Notes: a model not told the origin generated them from the sequence alone. DNA of 8,218 bases from Candidatus Dojkabacteria bacterium (GCA_020630115.1 JAHDCA010000019.1:1-8218), one strand, 5' to 3'; numbered from the stretch's first letter, positions 1 through 6,961 are shown. Translations and numbers: made by a program.

Positions 1-924
1 AAAAGAGAAGGTAAAGCTATAACAGTTGTTGTCAAAGATAAAGAGATGGCAAGCGAATATGTGGATCTTAATCAGACTGCTTTGGACTTTTATGATAACT
101 ATCTTCCAGGCTACTACTCAGTTGTCTCAACTTCTAAAGAGAAGTTTGCAAAAGGAGTTTCATCAGAATACAAGACCCAAGGAGTACGGATAATTGAAAA
201 TGAGTTAATTAATGAAATCATCGAGATACTTGGGCATCCAATAACCTCAACCTCTGCTAATTCAAGCGGTAAAAAAACGCCATATCATATCGATGACATC
301 CTTGATAATACTTCAAAAGCTCAGCAAAGTAAGATTGATCTGTTTATAGATGGAGGTCAACTTGAGAAAAGGGAAACATCAATTGTAATCGATACATCTT
401 TTGACAATATAAATGTTCTTAGAAGTGCTAATTACGAGCTTCCAAGCTTAGATAGTAATGCTCTAATAAGTGCTAAAACTAGTAATGAAGAAGAATCAGC
501 TAGATTTGCATGGAATTTTTACCAAAAATTTTTACATAATTCCGAGGAACGAATTCTAGTTAAGCTTCAAGGGAAGATGGGAGCAGGAAAAACTCACTTC
601 GTAAAAGCTATTGCTGCAAACCTTGCGATTGAGGATCTAACTTCTCCGACCTATACACTAATTGAAGAGTATGATTATTCTAAAGGAGATACTGCTGATT
701 TCAAAAACAAGAAGCTACTTTTACATATTGACCTATGGAGGATCGAAAATAAGCTAGACGTAGAAGAGCTTAATCTTGAAAAGTATTTTGAAAGAGCAAA
801 TCTGATATGTCTTGAATGGCCAGAAAATCTTCACGGAGTTGAGTTTAATGATACGAAAACGTATACGATACAGTTTGAAGTAGTTGATTTAGAAACAAGA
901 AACATCTCTGTTTATGAAAAATGA
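1..924 (+). CDS. TsaC/Sua5 (YrdC-type)-TsaE fusion, 5'-partial
   Basis: The reading frame is open to the left edge, so the N-terminus is missing and 307 residues are visible. Residues 1 to about 147 are the C-terminal part of a YrdC/Sua5 domain: a Lys-Arg start resembling the KxR substrate-binding motif, TSAN-SSG at 84-90, and a closing IVID...NVLRSA strand. This family makes threonylcarbamoyl-AMP from Thr, bicarbonate and ATP. Residues about 165-300 are a TsaE P-loop ATPase: Walker A GKMGAGKT at 191-198, switch SPTYT at 215-219, HIDLWR at 242-247 and EWPE at 272-275. TsaE drives turnover of the TsaD complex during t6A synthesis. Both halves keep their signature residues, so the fusion looks functional. 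An internal ATG at position 46 lies inside the YrdC domain and is not the start. The stop overlaps tsaD by 11 bases, which implies co-transcription and probably translational coupling. I am sure of both domains; the true start is outside the window. Confidence 0.93.
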   Translation, partial: KREGKAITVVVKDKEMASEYVDLNQTALDFYDNYLPGYYSVVSTSKEKFAKGVSSEYKTQGVRIIENELINEIIEILGHPITSTSANSSGKKTPYHIDDILDNTSKAQQSKIDLFIDGGQLEKRETSIVIDTSFDNINVLRSANYELPSLDSNALISAKTSNEEESARFAWNFYQKFLHNSEERILVKLQGKMGAGKTHFVKAIAANLAIEDLTSPTYTLIEEYDYSKGDTADFKNKKLLLHIDLWRIENKLDVEELNLEKYFERANLICLEWPENLHGVEFNDTKTYTIQFEVVDLETRNISVYEK

Positions 925-2011
925 ATACTCTAAAAAGATAATATTAGGAATAGATACTAGTTGTGATGAGACTTCCGTTGCAGTCGTTAAAGGTCGACAG
1001 GTTCTTTCATCTGTTGTTAGTTCACATGCTCAGCTTCACAGCAAGTGGGGTGGAGTAGTACCAAATATCTCAAGAAGAGCACATATTGAAAGATTACCCC
1101 AAGTTTACAAAGAGGCATTATCAAGAGCTAGGATTGGTGAAGATCAGATCGAAGCTCTTGCAGTGACGATAGGACCGGGGCTAGCAATTGATCTAGAGAT
1201 CGGAATAGAGTTTGCAAGAGATTTAGCGACTAAGCTTGAAATCCCATACATACCTACTAACCATATGATGGGGCATTTGCTATCGCCTTTTTTATTAAAT
1301 AGGAATATGAATGGTCCAGTAGGAAAGAATATCGATATAAATGAATTACTCCCTGCTTACTCCCTTTTGGTTTCTGGTAAACACACTGAGATTGTTTATT
1401 TTGAGGAAATTGGAAAGTTTGAAAAACTAGCAAAAACTAAAGATGATGCTGCAGGTGAAGCATTTGATAAAGTCGGAAGGATGTTAGGTTTTGGCTACCC
1501 AGCTGGTGGAGTTGTCGCAAAATTTGCTCGAGGAGGTAAAAAAGATCGATTTGGGCTTCCAATTCCAATGCTTCACGACCCAGGTGTTGACTTTAGTTTC
1601 TCAGGAATGAAGACAGCATGTCTTTACAAGCTCGAGGAACTCAGAGAGTCAGGTATGAAAGATAAAGACTTCTCAAAGGACTTTGCAGCAGAGTTTCAAC
1701 ATAAAGTAATCAATTCAATTGAGAGAAAGTTCAAGCGGGTTTTACAGAAGGATCCCAGGAGTAAAGATGTTAAAAGTCTTTGGATGGGTGGGGGCGTTAT
1801 CGCTAATACTTTGTTAGTTAAGAGAATCTCAAAGATATGCCGAGAACATAATATACTAGCGCTTGTACCCGAAAAGAAATATCGAGGCGATAATGGTGCG
1901 ATGATCGCAATCGCTGGGGCATTTAATCTAGCTCAAGGTAAGTATATGACTGAAGCTTTTGATACAATTGATAGAATCCCAAGGCTTAGTCTTGAGGATG
2001 AGATCCTCTAA
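914..2011 (+). CDS. tsaD: TsaD, tRNA N6-adenosine threonylcarbamoyltransferase
   Basis: TsaD (Kae1/Gcp, ASKHA fold, 365 aa, slightly longer than the usual 335-345) transfers the threonylcarbamoyl group to A37 of tRNAs reading ANN codons, in the cytoplasm with TsaB and TsaE. Seen in the protein: the opening LGIDTSCDETSVAVV at 11-25, WGGVVP at 45-50, GPGL at 87-90, NHMMGH at 116-121 with the two metal-binding histidines H117 and H121, DDAAGEAFDKVG at 177-188, FSFSGMKT at 227-234, GGGVIAN at 292-298 and GDNGAMIA at 325-332 with the third metal ligand D326. Two motif positions differ from the common bacterial form: HMEGH is HMMGH, and SGGHT is SGKHT (154-158). The ATG at 914 lies inside the end of the fused tsaC-tsaE gene and gives the expected N-terminus. 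No Shine-Dalgarno is visible, so coupling to the upstream gene is likely. No tsaB is in the window. Confidence 0.96.
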   Translation: MKNEYSKKIILGIDTSCDETSVAVVKGRQVLSSVVSSHAQLHSKWGGVVPNISRRAHIERLPQVYKEALSRARIGEDQIEALAVTIGPGLAIDLEIGIEFARDLATKLEIPYIPTNHMMGHLLSPFLLNRNMNGPVGKNIDINELLPAYSLLVSGKHTEIVYFEEIGKFEKLAKTKDDAAGEAFDKVGRMLGFGYPAGGVVAKFARGGKKDRFGLPIPMLHDPGVDFSFSGMKTACLYKLEELRESGMKDKDFSKDFAAEFQHKVINSIERKFKRVLQKDPRSKDVKSLWMGGGVIANTLLVKRISKICREHNILALVPEKKYRGDNGAMIAIAGAFNLAQGKYMTEAFDTIDRIPRLSLEDEIL

Positions 2012-2046
2012 CTATCGATTCTCATTTAATTTTCGTTAAACAATTT

Positions 2047-3783
2047 ATGAAAAATATAAGAAGAGTGCTTAGCTACGCAAAGCCACTAAATAGATTAAGA
2101 AATACGATAATTTTATTAGTTGTTCTATCAGCTTTTCTCTCACAAGCATTTCCTCTTGCTACGAAATTTGCTGTTGAAGAGCTTGAAAAAGAGATATCGA
2201 GCTCTAACGGTGACTTAGATAGAGTCATTTATTACCTGTTGATAGGTTTTGGGCTTGGTTTGGTAAGGATGAGTTTAACAGTTTTATCAGCTAGACTTGG
2301 TGATAAATATGCAGGTGAACTTCGTAAATATTTGATCTCAAGTTTTTACTACCATATCTTGAACCTTCCTCAGAAATATTTTGATAATGAGGTGTCTGGA
2401 AAAATCATCAATCAATTGAATAGAGGGGTCTGGACTATTCAAGGGTTTATGAATAACTTTACGAACTTTATCTTACTTAGCTTATTACAAACTACTATCA
2501 CAATTGGTGTTCTTCTTTACTTTAGTCCTATTGTTGGACTATTAATCATTCTAATATTTCCAATATATATATGGCTTAGCAATATCTCTTCAAAGAGGTG
2601 GGGGGAACTTGAAGTTCCTAAAAATCAACTGGAAGATAGAACTAGAGGGCGTATCTCTGAGGTAATTAGCAATATCCGCTTAGTCAGAGGTTTTGGCAAA
2701 CAATCTTCTGAGGTTGAGCTTATCGATGGCCTGCAGGGAAGTATTAACGATATATATAAGGATCAAAGTAGTGTTTTTCATAAATACGATTTTCTAAGAA
2801 AGCTTGCTTTAGATGTTATTCTCTTAAGCATCTATTGTGTTCTTTTTATTAATAGTTTTAATGGAACTTACTCAATAGGCCAGCTGATACTAGTTGTTCA
2901 ATTAATCGAGATGCTAAGGCAACCTTTATATGGGATGAGCTTTATACTTACTCAACTTCAGAACGCTAATGCAGGAACAAAAGAATTTTTCGAGATAATT
3001 CAATTACAAAAATCAGAAGAGTTTGACGCAAAGTCTAAACAAAATAAAGTTTTGAAAATTAATAAAATCGAGATTGATAGTCTTGGTTTTAAGTATGATG
3101 ATGAGTCAGTGTTTGAGAATCTCAGCTTAAAAATAAATAAGGGAGAAAAAGTTGCACTTGTTGGTAAATCTGGTTCAGGTAAGTCAACTTTGATTAATCT
3201 TATAATGAGATTTTATGATCCAACTTCAGGTAAGATCAAGTTTAATGGGATTTCACATTCTGAACTCTTGAACTCAGAAATTCGAAATAGTATCTCAATG
3301 GTTTTTCAAGACAGTGAACTCTTTTCTTCTACAATTCGCGAAAATATAATGTACGGTAATGAGAATGTTGATGAGCTGGAAGTTTTAGAAGCATTGAAGA
3401 AGGCAAATGCATATGAATTTGTCACTAATTTCAAAGATGGATTGGATACTGAGATTGGCGAACGAGGTATCAGACTTTCTGGGGGGCAGAAACAAAGGAT
3501 TCAGATTGCTCGTGCCATACTTAAGGACTCTTCAGTTGTAATACTAGATGAAGCTACTTCAAGTCTTGATAATGAATCGGAAACATTAGTGCAAGAAGCA
3601 ATTGATAACTTAACTCGAGATAAGATTGTAATTATAATTGCACATAGATTAACTACGATTAAGAACGTTGATCGAATCTTAGTAATTAATGAAGGTGAAT
3701 TGAAGTCCGAATATAGTGATTATGCAGAGTTTATGAAGAAGGAAAATGGAAATCTAAGTAAGGCATCGTTAAACATTAATTGA
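2047..3783 (+). CDS. ABC exporter, fused membrane and ATPase domains (MsbA/LmrA-like)
   Basis: A 578-residue half-transporter that should work as a homodimer, or with a partner, in the cytoplasmic membrane. The N-terminal exporter domain has about six hydrophobic segments (roughly 20-42, 58-82, 135-158, 160-180, 250-272, 278-296). The nucleotide-binding domain has an A-loop tyrosine in FKYDDE (Y350), Walker A GKSGSGKST at 373-381, Q-loop Q421 in VFQDSELF, signature LSGGQ at 477-481, Walker B VVILDE at 497-502, the D-loop SSLD that follows, and H-loop H533 in IAHRLTT. All catalytic residues are present. The length is normal for the family. The family exports lipids, peptides or drugs; the sequence does not reveal the substrate. 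It starts 35 bases after tsaD on the same strand with no clear promoter between, so it probably shares that transcript. No Shine-Dalgarno precedes the ATG. Confidence 0.94.
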   Translation: MKNIRRVLSYAKPLNRLRNTIILLVVLSAFLSQAFPLATKFAVEELEKEISSSNGDLDRVIYYLLIGFGLGLVRMSLTVLSARLGDKYAGELRKYLISSFYYHILNLPQKYFDNEVSGKIINQLNRGVWTIQGFMNNFTNFILLSLLQTTITIGVLLYFSPIVGLLIILIFPIYIWLSNISSKRWGELEVPKNQLEDRTRGRISEVISNIRLVRGFGKQSSEVELIDGLQGSINDIYKDQSSVFHKYDFLRKLALDVILLSIYCVLFINSFNGTYSIGQLILVVQLIEMLRQPLYGMSFILTQLQNANAGTKEFFEIIQLQKSEEFDAKSKQNKVLKINKIEIDSLGFKYDDESVFENLSLKINKGEKVALVGKSGSGKSTLINLIMRFYDPTSGKIKFNGISHSELLNSEIRNSISMVFQDSELFSSTIRENIMYGNENVDELEVLEALKKANAYEFVTNFKDGLDTEIGERGIRLSGGQKQRIQIARAILKDSSVVILDEATSSLDNESETLVQEAIDNLTRDKIVIIIAHRLTTIKNVDRILVINEGELKSEYSDYAEFMKKENGNLSKASLNIN

Positions 3784-3808
3784 TTAGCTATCAAAGGCGT
3801 AATATAAT
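3780..3808 (+). promoter_or_regulatory. sigma70-like promoter of tRNA-Leu
   Basis: TTGATT (3780-3785) and TATAAT (3803-3808) are separated by 17 bases, the optimal spacing. The -35 box overlaps the stop codon of the ABC exporter. Transcription would begin near 3815, only a base or two before the mature tRNA 5' end at 3817, so almost no leader would need removal. Inferred from consensus match only. Confidence 0.72.
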
Positions 3809-3816
3809 GAACCCAA

Positions 3817-3906
3817 GCCGAGGTGGTGGAATTGGCAGACACGCTACCTTGAGGTGGTAGTGAGCATTATACGCTTGTGCAGGTTCAAGTCCTGTCCTCG
3901 GCACCA
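3817..3906 (+). tRNA. tRNA-Leu, anticodon GAG
   Basis: A complete class II tRNA of 90 bases including an encoded CCA end. The acceptor stem GCCGAGG (3817-3823) pairs perfectly with CCTCGGC (3896-3902), followed by discriminator A (3903) and CCA (3904-3906). The D-arm region has the typical leucine form with AATTGG. The anticodon stem CTACC (3844-3848) pairs with GGTAG (3856-3860) around the loop TTGAGGT, giving anticodon GAG (3851-3853), which reads CUC and CUU. A long variable arm lies at 3861-3878 (GAGC pairing with GCTT, one wobble pair). The T-arm is 3879-3895 with TTCAAGT in the loop. Long variable arm, anticodon and discriminator A all agree on leucine. Confidence 0.97.
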
Positions 3907-3943
3907 TACAAGTATTTACGCAAAGCTGATTTTCTATAGGTTG

Positions 3944-3973
3944 TTGCGCCCTTGTATTAGTCTACTCTATAAT
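3944..3973 (+). promoter_or_regulatory. sigma70-like promoter of the surface-protein gene
   Basis: TTGCGC (3944-3949) and a perfect TATAAT (3968-3973) are 18 bases apart. Transcription would start near 3980, giving a leader of about 30 bases before the ATG at 4010. This is the only good promoter in the 103 bases between the tRNA and the large surface gene, so that gene is probably transcribed on its own. Inferred from consensus match. Confidence 0.62.
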
Positions 3974-4009
3974 CGACATAGCCCCAGAGTAATTTTTTAT
4001 TGAAATGTG

Positions 4010-4762
4010 ATGAGGATTCGATACCCTAAAAAACGAACGCTTCTTGATGCTTATAAAGCAATGTTCAAGATTTATTTAATGTTTGCAATTCTTCTTCTTA
4101 GCTACTTCCCGCCTATCCTAGAATACGCAGAGCAATTAAAGTTACGGAAAAATGCAGTATATGCTTCTCAAGACGCCTGTATCGCTTCCGGACAGCAATG
4201 GTGTTCAGCTTCATATTGTTTACCAGATTGTAGTGCAACTAATCAAGATCAGATTGATGCATCGTATGATAAGTGGGCTGTAAAGTCACATGATGAGAAA
4301 GGTCTAACTCAAGAGGGAAGAGAATACAATGTAGATACTTATGAGGAACGTAACATTGGACAAACTAATGTTAATATCAATGCTGCAACAGAGAATGGTG
4401 GTGTTAAGCTCGAAGTCGCTCAATCTGAAATTCATGGAGCTAATAATGCTCATCTTGATGAGGTTGTTGCTAACAATGATAAGAATGAAGTGACTATTAC
4501 ATCTCCAGTGAATGATTATGATAGGTCTCATGAGCAATCACATAATGTAGAAGTTAAACTAGCTTCAGCTGAGGATAATCAAGAGTTCTCTCAGACATAT
4601 CGGCAGATCGGAACAGTTGATCCAAATTATGGTCAAACAACTAATAATGCTGGTGAGGTTCAAGATAATGCTACGGCTCAATCATACTATCAAACTGCAA
4701 ATGGTACCTTGCTAACTGAAGCTCAACTTATAGATCTTCCTAGTGACCCACCAATGTCATGA
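4010..4762 (+). CDS. N-terminal part of frame-split secreted Cys-rich surface protein
   Basis: I do not recognise a family for this part. With the ATG at 4010 it has 250 residues; a GTG at 4007 would add one. A basic N-terminus (RIRYPKKR) leads to one hydrophobic segment at about residues 19-36, which would act as a signal peptide or signal anchor; no clear AxA cleavage site is seen. Four cysteines follow within 18 residues (57, 65, 70, 74), then about 160 residues rich in Asn, Gln, Glu, Thr and Ser with no cysteine, as expected of an extended extracellular stalk. The frame stops at TGA 4760-4762, inside the start of the next open frame. The next frame carries Cys-rich extracellular domains and a C-terminal anchor but no export signal. 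I therefore infer that both are pieces of one protein of about 950 residues. No Shine-Dalgarno is visible; the promoter at 3944-3973 serves this start. Confidence 0.8.
   Translation: MRIRYPKKRTLLDAYKAMFKIYLMFAILLLSYFPPILEYAEQLKLRKNAVYASQDACIASGQQWCSASYCLPDCSATNQDQIDASYDKWAVKSHDEKGLTQEGREYNVDTYEERNIGQTNVNINAATENGGVKLEVAQSEIHGANNAHLDEVVANNDKNEVTITSPVNDYDRSHEQSHNVEVKLASAEDNQEFSQTYRQIGTVDPNYGQTTNNAGEVQDNATAQSYYQTANGTLLTEAQLIDLPSDPPMS
4734..4762 (+). other. frameshift junction between the two surface-protein frames
   Basis: The upstream frame ends at TGA 4760-4762. The downstream frame is closed on its left by TAG 4731-4733, so any passage between frames must happen in this stretch. Skipping one C of the CCC at 4747-4749 gives a smooth join, ...LPSDHQCHDPRYTC..., whose QCHDP matches QCHGP in the second copy of the module downstream. 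The shift needed is +1 (one surplus base, or two missing). No classical slippery site such as the RF2 CUU-UGA type is present. Confidence 0.65.
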
Positions 4763-6881
4763 TCCAAGATACACTTGTGAAAGAATCGATAATCATATGT
4801 GGAGAGTTACTGAGACAATCCATACTGGTGGAGAGCTAGAAAGTATTGATTCTTACTTTATTAACCTATGGGGAGAAGGAGAGCGAGAAATAGGTTTTGA
4901 TCAAGCTCAATTCTTCCATAAAAACCCTTTCTGTGACCCTGCTACTCTAACTTGTAGTGTAGACCCTGAATTGGCAAAAATTTATAATCTCGAAGTTGAT
5001 CAATGCCACGGTCCTGTTGAAAAATGTGTTTTTGGGGAAGATGATCCAGATGGTCATCATCAGCATTTAGTAACAAGACAAATAGGAGCAAATGGTGATG
5101 TACTTCACTTTGATGCATCCAGATATGCTGGAAATGGTCATTTCTGTAATACTTCAATACAAGTAGATGTTATTAATACAACAAAGCCCGTACATGATAC
5201 TAGTAGGGTAGAAGGGTATTTCACTTTCTATAACGACTGTTCACACTCTGAGCGAACAACCAAAATTAACCATACAAACGTGCCTGGGATTCCTCAGCAA
5301 GTGACAGAAGTTAAAAATACAGCTGCACCTGTAATATCTCCAGCTAATACAAACCCGAGTGTTAATTTGCCAGTAACATGCTCTTATGGTGGAAACACAA
5401 TCAGTCAAGGAAGCTTCCAAGGTGCTGATGGATGTAGTACTTGTACATGTAATAGCAATGGTCAATTTACTTGTGATTCTTCGTCGTGTAATGAACCTGT
5501 ACAGCCAAAAACAAATGATCCTGTGGAAGAAAAAAAGACAGAAGAAGCAAAGACTGATACACAAAAAAAGAAAGTTGTAGAAGATGCTGTCTCTTGTAAC
5601 TATCATGGTAATACTTACAAAGTTGGGAATACTTTCTCATCAGGGTGTAATAGTTGTACATGTGGGGAAGATGGGTCTATAACATGTACAGAGATGTACT
5701 GTGAAAGTCCTGACCCAGTATTAGATATCTGGAAAACAAATTCTGTTACTAACGTAAGCAATGGAGATGTGATCGAATATCAAATTACGGTTAAGAATAT
5801 CTCTTCTGTGAATGCTTATGATATTGAGATCTTTGATAGATTACCAGCTCTTACTGACTATGTTTATTCATCTGATGCAGGTGAGTATCACGAACATATT
5901 CAGATCGGTGGAGCAAGTAGAGCTAATGTTGTAACTTGGCCAGAGTTTGATTTAGGTGCTTACCAAGCTAGAACATTTATTGTAAAAGCTGAAGTTGCAT
6001 CTTGGCACTCAACAACACTAACAAATTATGTATTTATTGATGAGGCAAGACACTGTAGTACACCATTTGGGATATGCGACACTGCATATCATACAGATTA
6101 TTGTGATGCTCCTGAACAAACTCCTGAGCAACCAGTTGGCCCAAAGATGGAGATGCCAAAGAAGGAATCTCCTAAAAAAGAGGTTAAACAAGAAGTCCCA
6201 TCTACAGACAAAAAAGTTTCAACAACTTCAAAATCTGAAAATAAGAAAGTTGTAGTTCATGAACCTTCAAATTCTCCAGTTTTGTCAATCGAGAAATATG
6301 GAAGTAGTGGTTATGTCGTTGGTGAGAATGTAGATTTCGTTATCAACTACAAAAATCTTTCAAACTATGAAGCTAAGGATGTATATATCATTGAGGTGAT
6401 ACCAACTGGTACTCAATTTGATGCTTTGAATCATGATAATTCAGGGTGGAAGTGTGATGGAATCCAAGCTGGATCAAGATGTGAATTCCATCTTGGCAAT
6501 CTAGATCCTTCTACTGCAGATAAGATTAGCAAAGGAACTGTACTACTTTCATTGAAGGTTACTGCTGATGCAGGTGATACAATAACTAACAAGGCAGCAA
6601 TAGAAGCATCTAACTGTTCTAATCAGCTCAGCATAGGTTCAGGTTATACTAATGATAATGTTGTTTGTAGTAGTGATGATCACACAGCAAGGATGATTAA
6701 TCCTGAAGTAAAAGGAGCAACAGAAACATGTACTACTGGTCAGTTTGATGTTAATGGTCAATGTATCCTTGCTGATACTGGGTTAAATCTACAGATACTG
6801 ATCCCATCAGTCGGGATCTTAACAGCGATATTTGGAGTAAACGTTTTGGTTGTTCACAGAAAACTCAAGCTTAATAGTTAG
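4743..6881 (+). CDS. Main part of frame-split surface protein: VWC-like and DUF11 domains, LADTG anchor
   Basis: Read from the GTG at 4743 the frame gives 712 residues; this GTG is only the first possible start, and the real N-terminus is probably the upstream frame. Residues 4-71 and 87-166 hold two related Cys/His-rich modules of unknown family. Residues 213-249 and 285-320 are two VWC/pacifastin-like modules with the pattern C...G...GxxF...CxxCxC...G...C...C. Residues about 324-455 and 512-655 are DUF11-type beta-sandwich repeats (LDIWKT...GDVIEYQITVKN and LSIEKYG...GENVDFVINYKN), common in bacterial surface and adhesion proteins. Lys/Pro/Glu-rich linkers lie at 251-281 and 456-510. The C-terminus has LADTG (676-680), a hydrophobic helix (about 682-704) and a basic tail HRKLKLNS, the layout of a sortase signal. 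Infer an extracellular, disulfide-stabilised, wall- or membrane-anchored adhesin-like protein. The ligand is unknown. Confidence 0.86.
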   Translation: MTHQCHDPRYTCERIDNHMWRVTETIHTGGELESIDSYFINLWGEGEREIGFDQAQFFHKNPFCDPATLTCSVDPELAKIYNLEVDQCHGPVEKCVFGEDDPDGHHQHLVTRQIGANGDVLHFDASRYAGNGHFCNTSIQVDVINTTKPVHDTSRVEGYFTFYNDCSHSERTTKINHTNVPGIPQQVTEVKNTAAPVISPANTNPSVNLPVTCSYGGNTISQGSFQGADGCSTCTCNSNGQFTCDSSSCNEPVQPKTNDPVEEKKTEEAKTDTQKKKVVEDAVSCNYHGNTYKVGNTFSSGCNSCTCGEDGSITCTEMYCESPDPVLDIWKTNSVTNVSNGDVIEYQITVKNISSVNAYDIEIFDRLPALTDYVYSSDAGEYHEHIQIGGASRANVVTWPEFDLGAYQARTFIVKAEVASWHSTTLTNYVFIDEARHCSTPFGICDTAYHTDYCDAPEQTPEQPVGPKMEMPKKESPKKEVKQEVPSTDKKVSTTSKSENKKVVVHEPSNSPVLSIEKYGSSGYVVGENVDFVINYKNLSNYEAKDVYIIEVIPTGTQFDALNHDNSGWKCDGIQAGSRCEFHLGNLDPSTADKISKGTVLLSLKVTADAGDTITNKAAIEASNCSNQLSIGSGYTNDNVVCSSDDHTARMINPEVKGATETCTTGQFDVNGQCILADTGLNLQILIPSVGILTAIFGVNVLVVHRKLKLNS
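4752..5240 (+). repeat. two divergent copies of a Cys/His-rich module
   Basis: Copy A covers residues 4-71 and copy B residues 87-166 of the downstream frame. Both open with QCHxPxxxC, then a His, then a VTxxIxxxGxxxxxD stretch (VTETIHTGGELESID against VTRQIGANGDVLHFD) and an FC dipeptide (63-64 and 134-135). Similarity is at protein level only and spacing differs, so the duplication is old. I know no named family for it. Confidence 0.55.
5379..5702 (+). repeat. tandem VWC/pacifastin-like cysteine modules
   Basis: Two modules, 5379-5489 and 5595-5702, share the arrangement C-x2-GGNT or C-x2-HGNT, then G, F, CxxCxC, a Gly-rich turn, C and a final C (six cysteines each). They are separated by a charged linker rich in Lys and Glu. 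In eukaryotes this pattern is a small disulfide-bonded extracellular fold. Assignment is by eye from cysteine spacing; a profile search would be decisive. Confidence 0.62.
6768..6878 (+). other. C-terminal LADTG sorting-like signal
   Basis: Encodes LADTG, a hydrophobic stretch of about 22 residues and a tail HRKLKLNS before the stop. This has the three-part layout of a sortase substrate. LAxTG, rather than LPxTG, is the form associated with class E sortases. No sortase gene is in the window, so the helix may instead be a plain membrane anchor. Confidence 0.6.
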
Positions 6882-6895
6882 GATTAAGCTTGAGT
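6863..6895 (+). terminator. hairpin between convergent genes, probable bidirectional terminator
   Basis: ACTCAAGCTTAAT (6863-6875) and ATTAAGCTTGAGT (6883-6895) form a perfect 13-bp stem around a 7-base loop that contains the TAG stop (6879-6881) of the surface gene. On the - strand the stem is followed by TTTCTG (TTTT counting the closing base), resembling a Rho-independent terminator for the ABC transporter transcript, whose last gene ends 67 bases away. On the + strand no T-run follows, so there it may act only as a 3'-end stabiliser. Confidence 0.7.
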
Positions 6896-6961
6896 AAGAA
6901 TTACTGAAAAGTAAAACTGCCCAAGCTTTTGTAATCTGAGGAGTGAAGTTAAAGAAAACTT

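Noticed and set aside
1994..2008. GAGGAT-GAG-ATCCTC hairpin at the end of tsaD
   Set aside because: Only six base pairs with a three-base loop, inside the coding region and with no adjacent T-run. Not called as a terminator.
3906..3957. Inverted repeat ATACAAG...CTTGTAT with an inner CGCAA/TTGCG pair after the tRNA
   Set aside because: The loop is long, the stem is interrupted and no T-run follows. It overlaps the likely -35 box at 3944-3949, so it is not convincing as a terminator.
4304..4537. Open frames on the - strand within the surface gene (also 4942-5157, 5241-5606, 5467-5661)
   Set aside because: They are low-complexity or Cys/Ile-rich shadows of the real + strand frames, without domains or start context.
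4734..4762. TGA read as glycine, as in Gracilibacteria/SR1
   Set aside because: Reading through TGA 4760 in the same frame meets another stop after about ten codons and does not reach the downstream domains. TGA also serves as a sensible stop elsewhere in the window.
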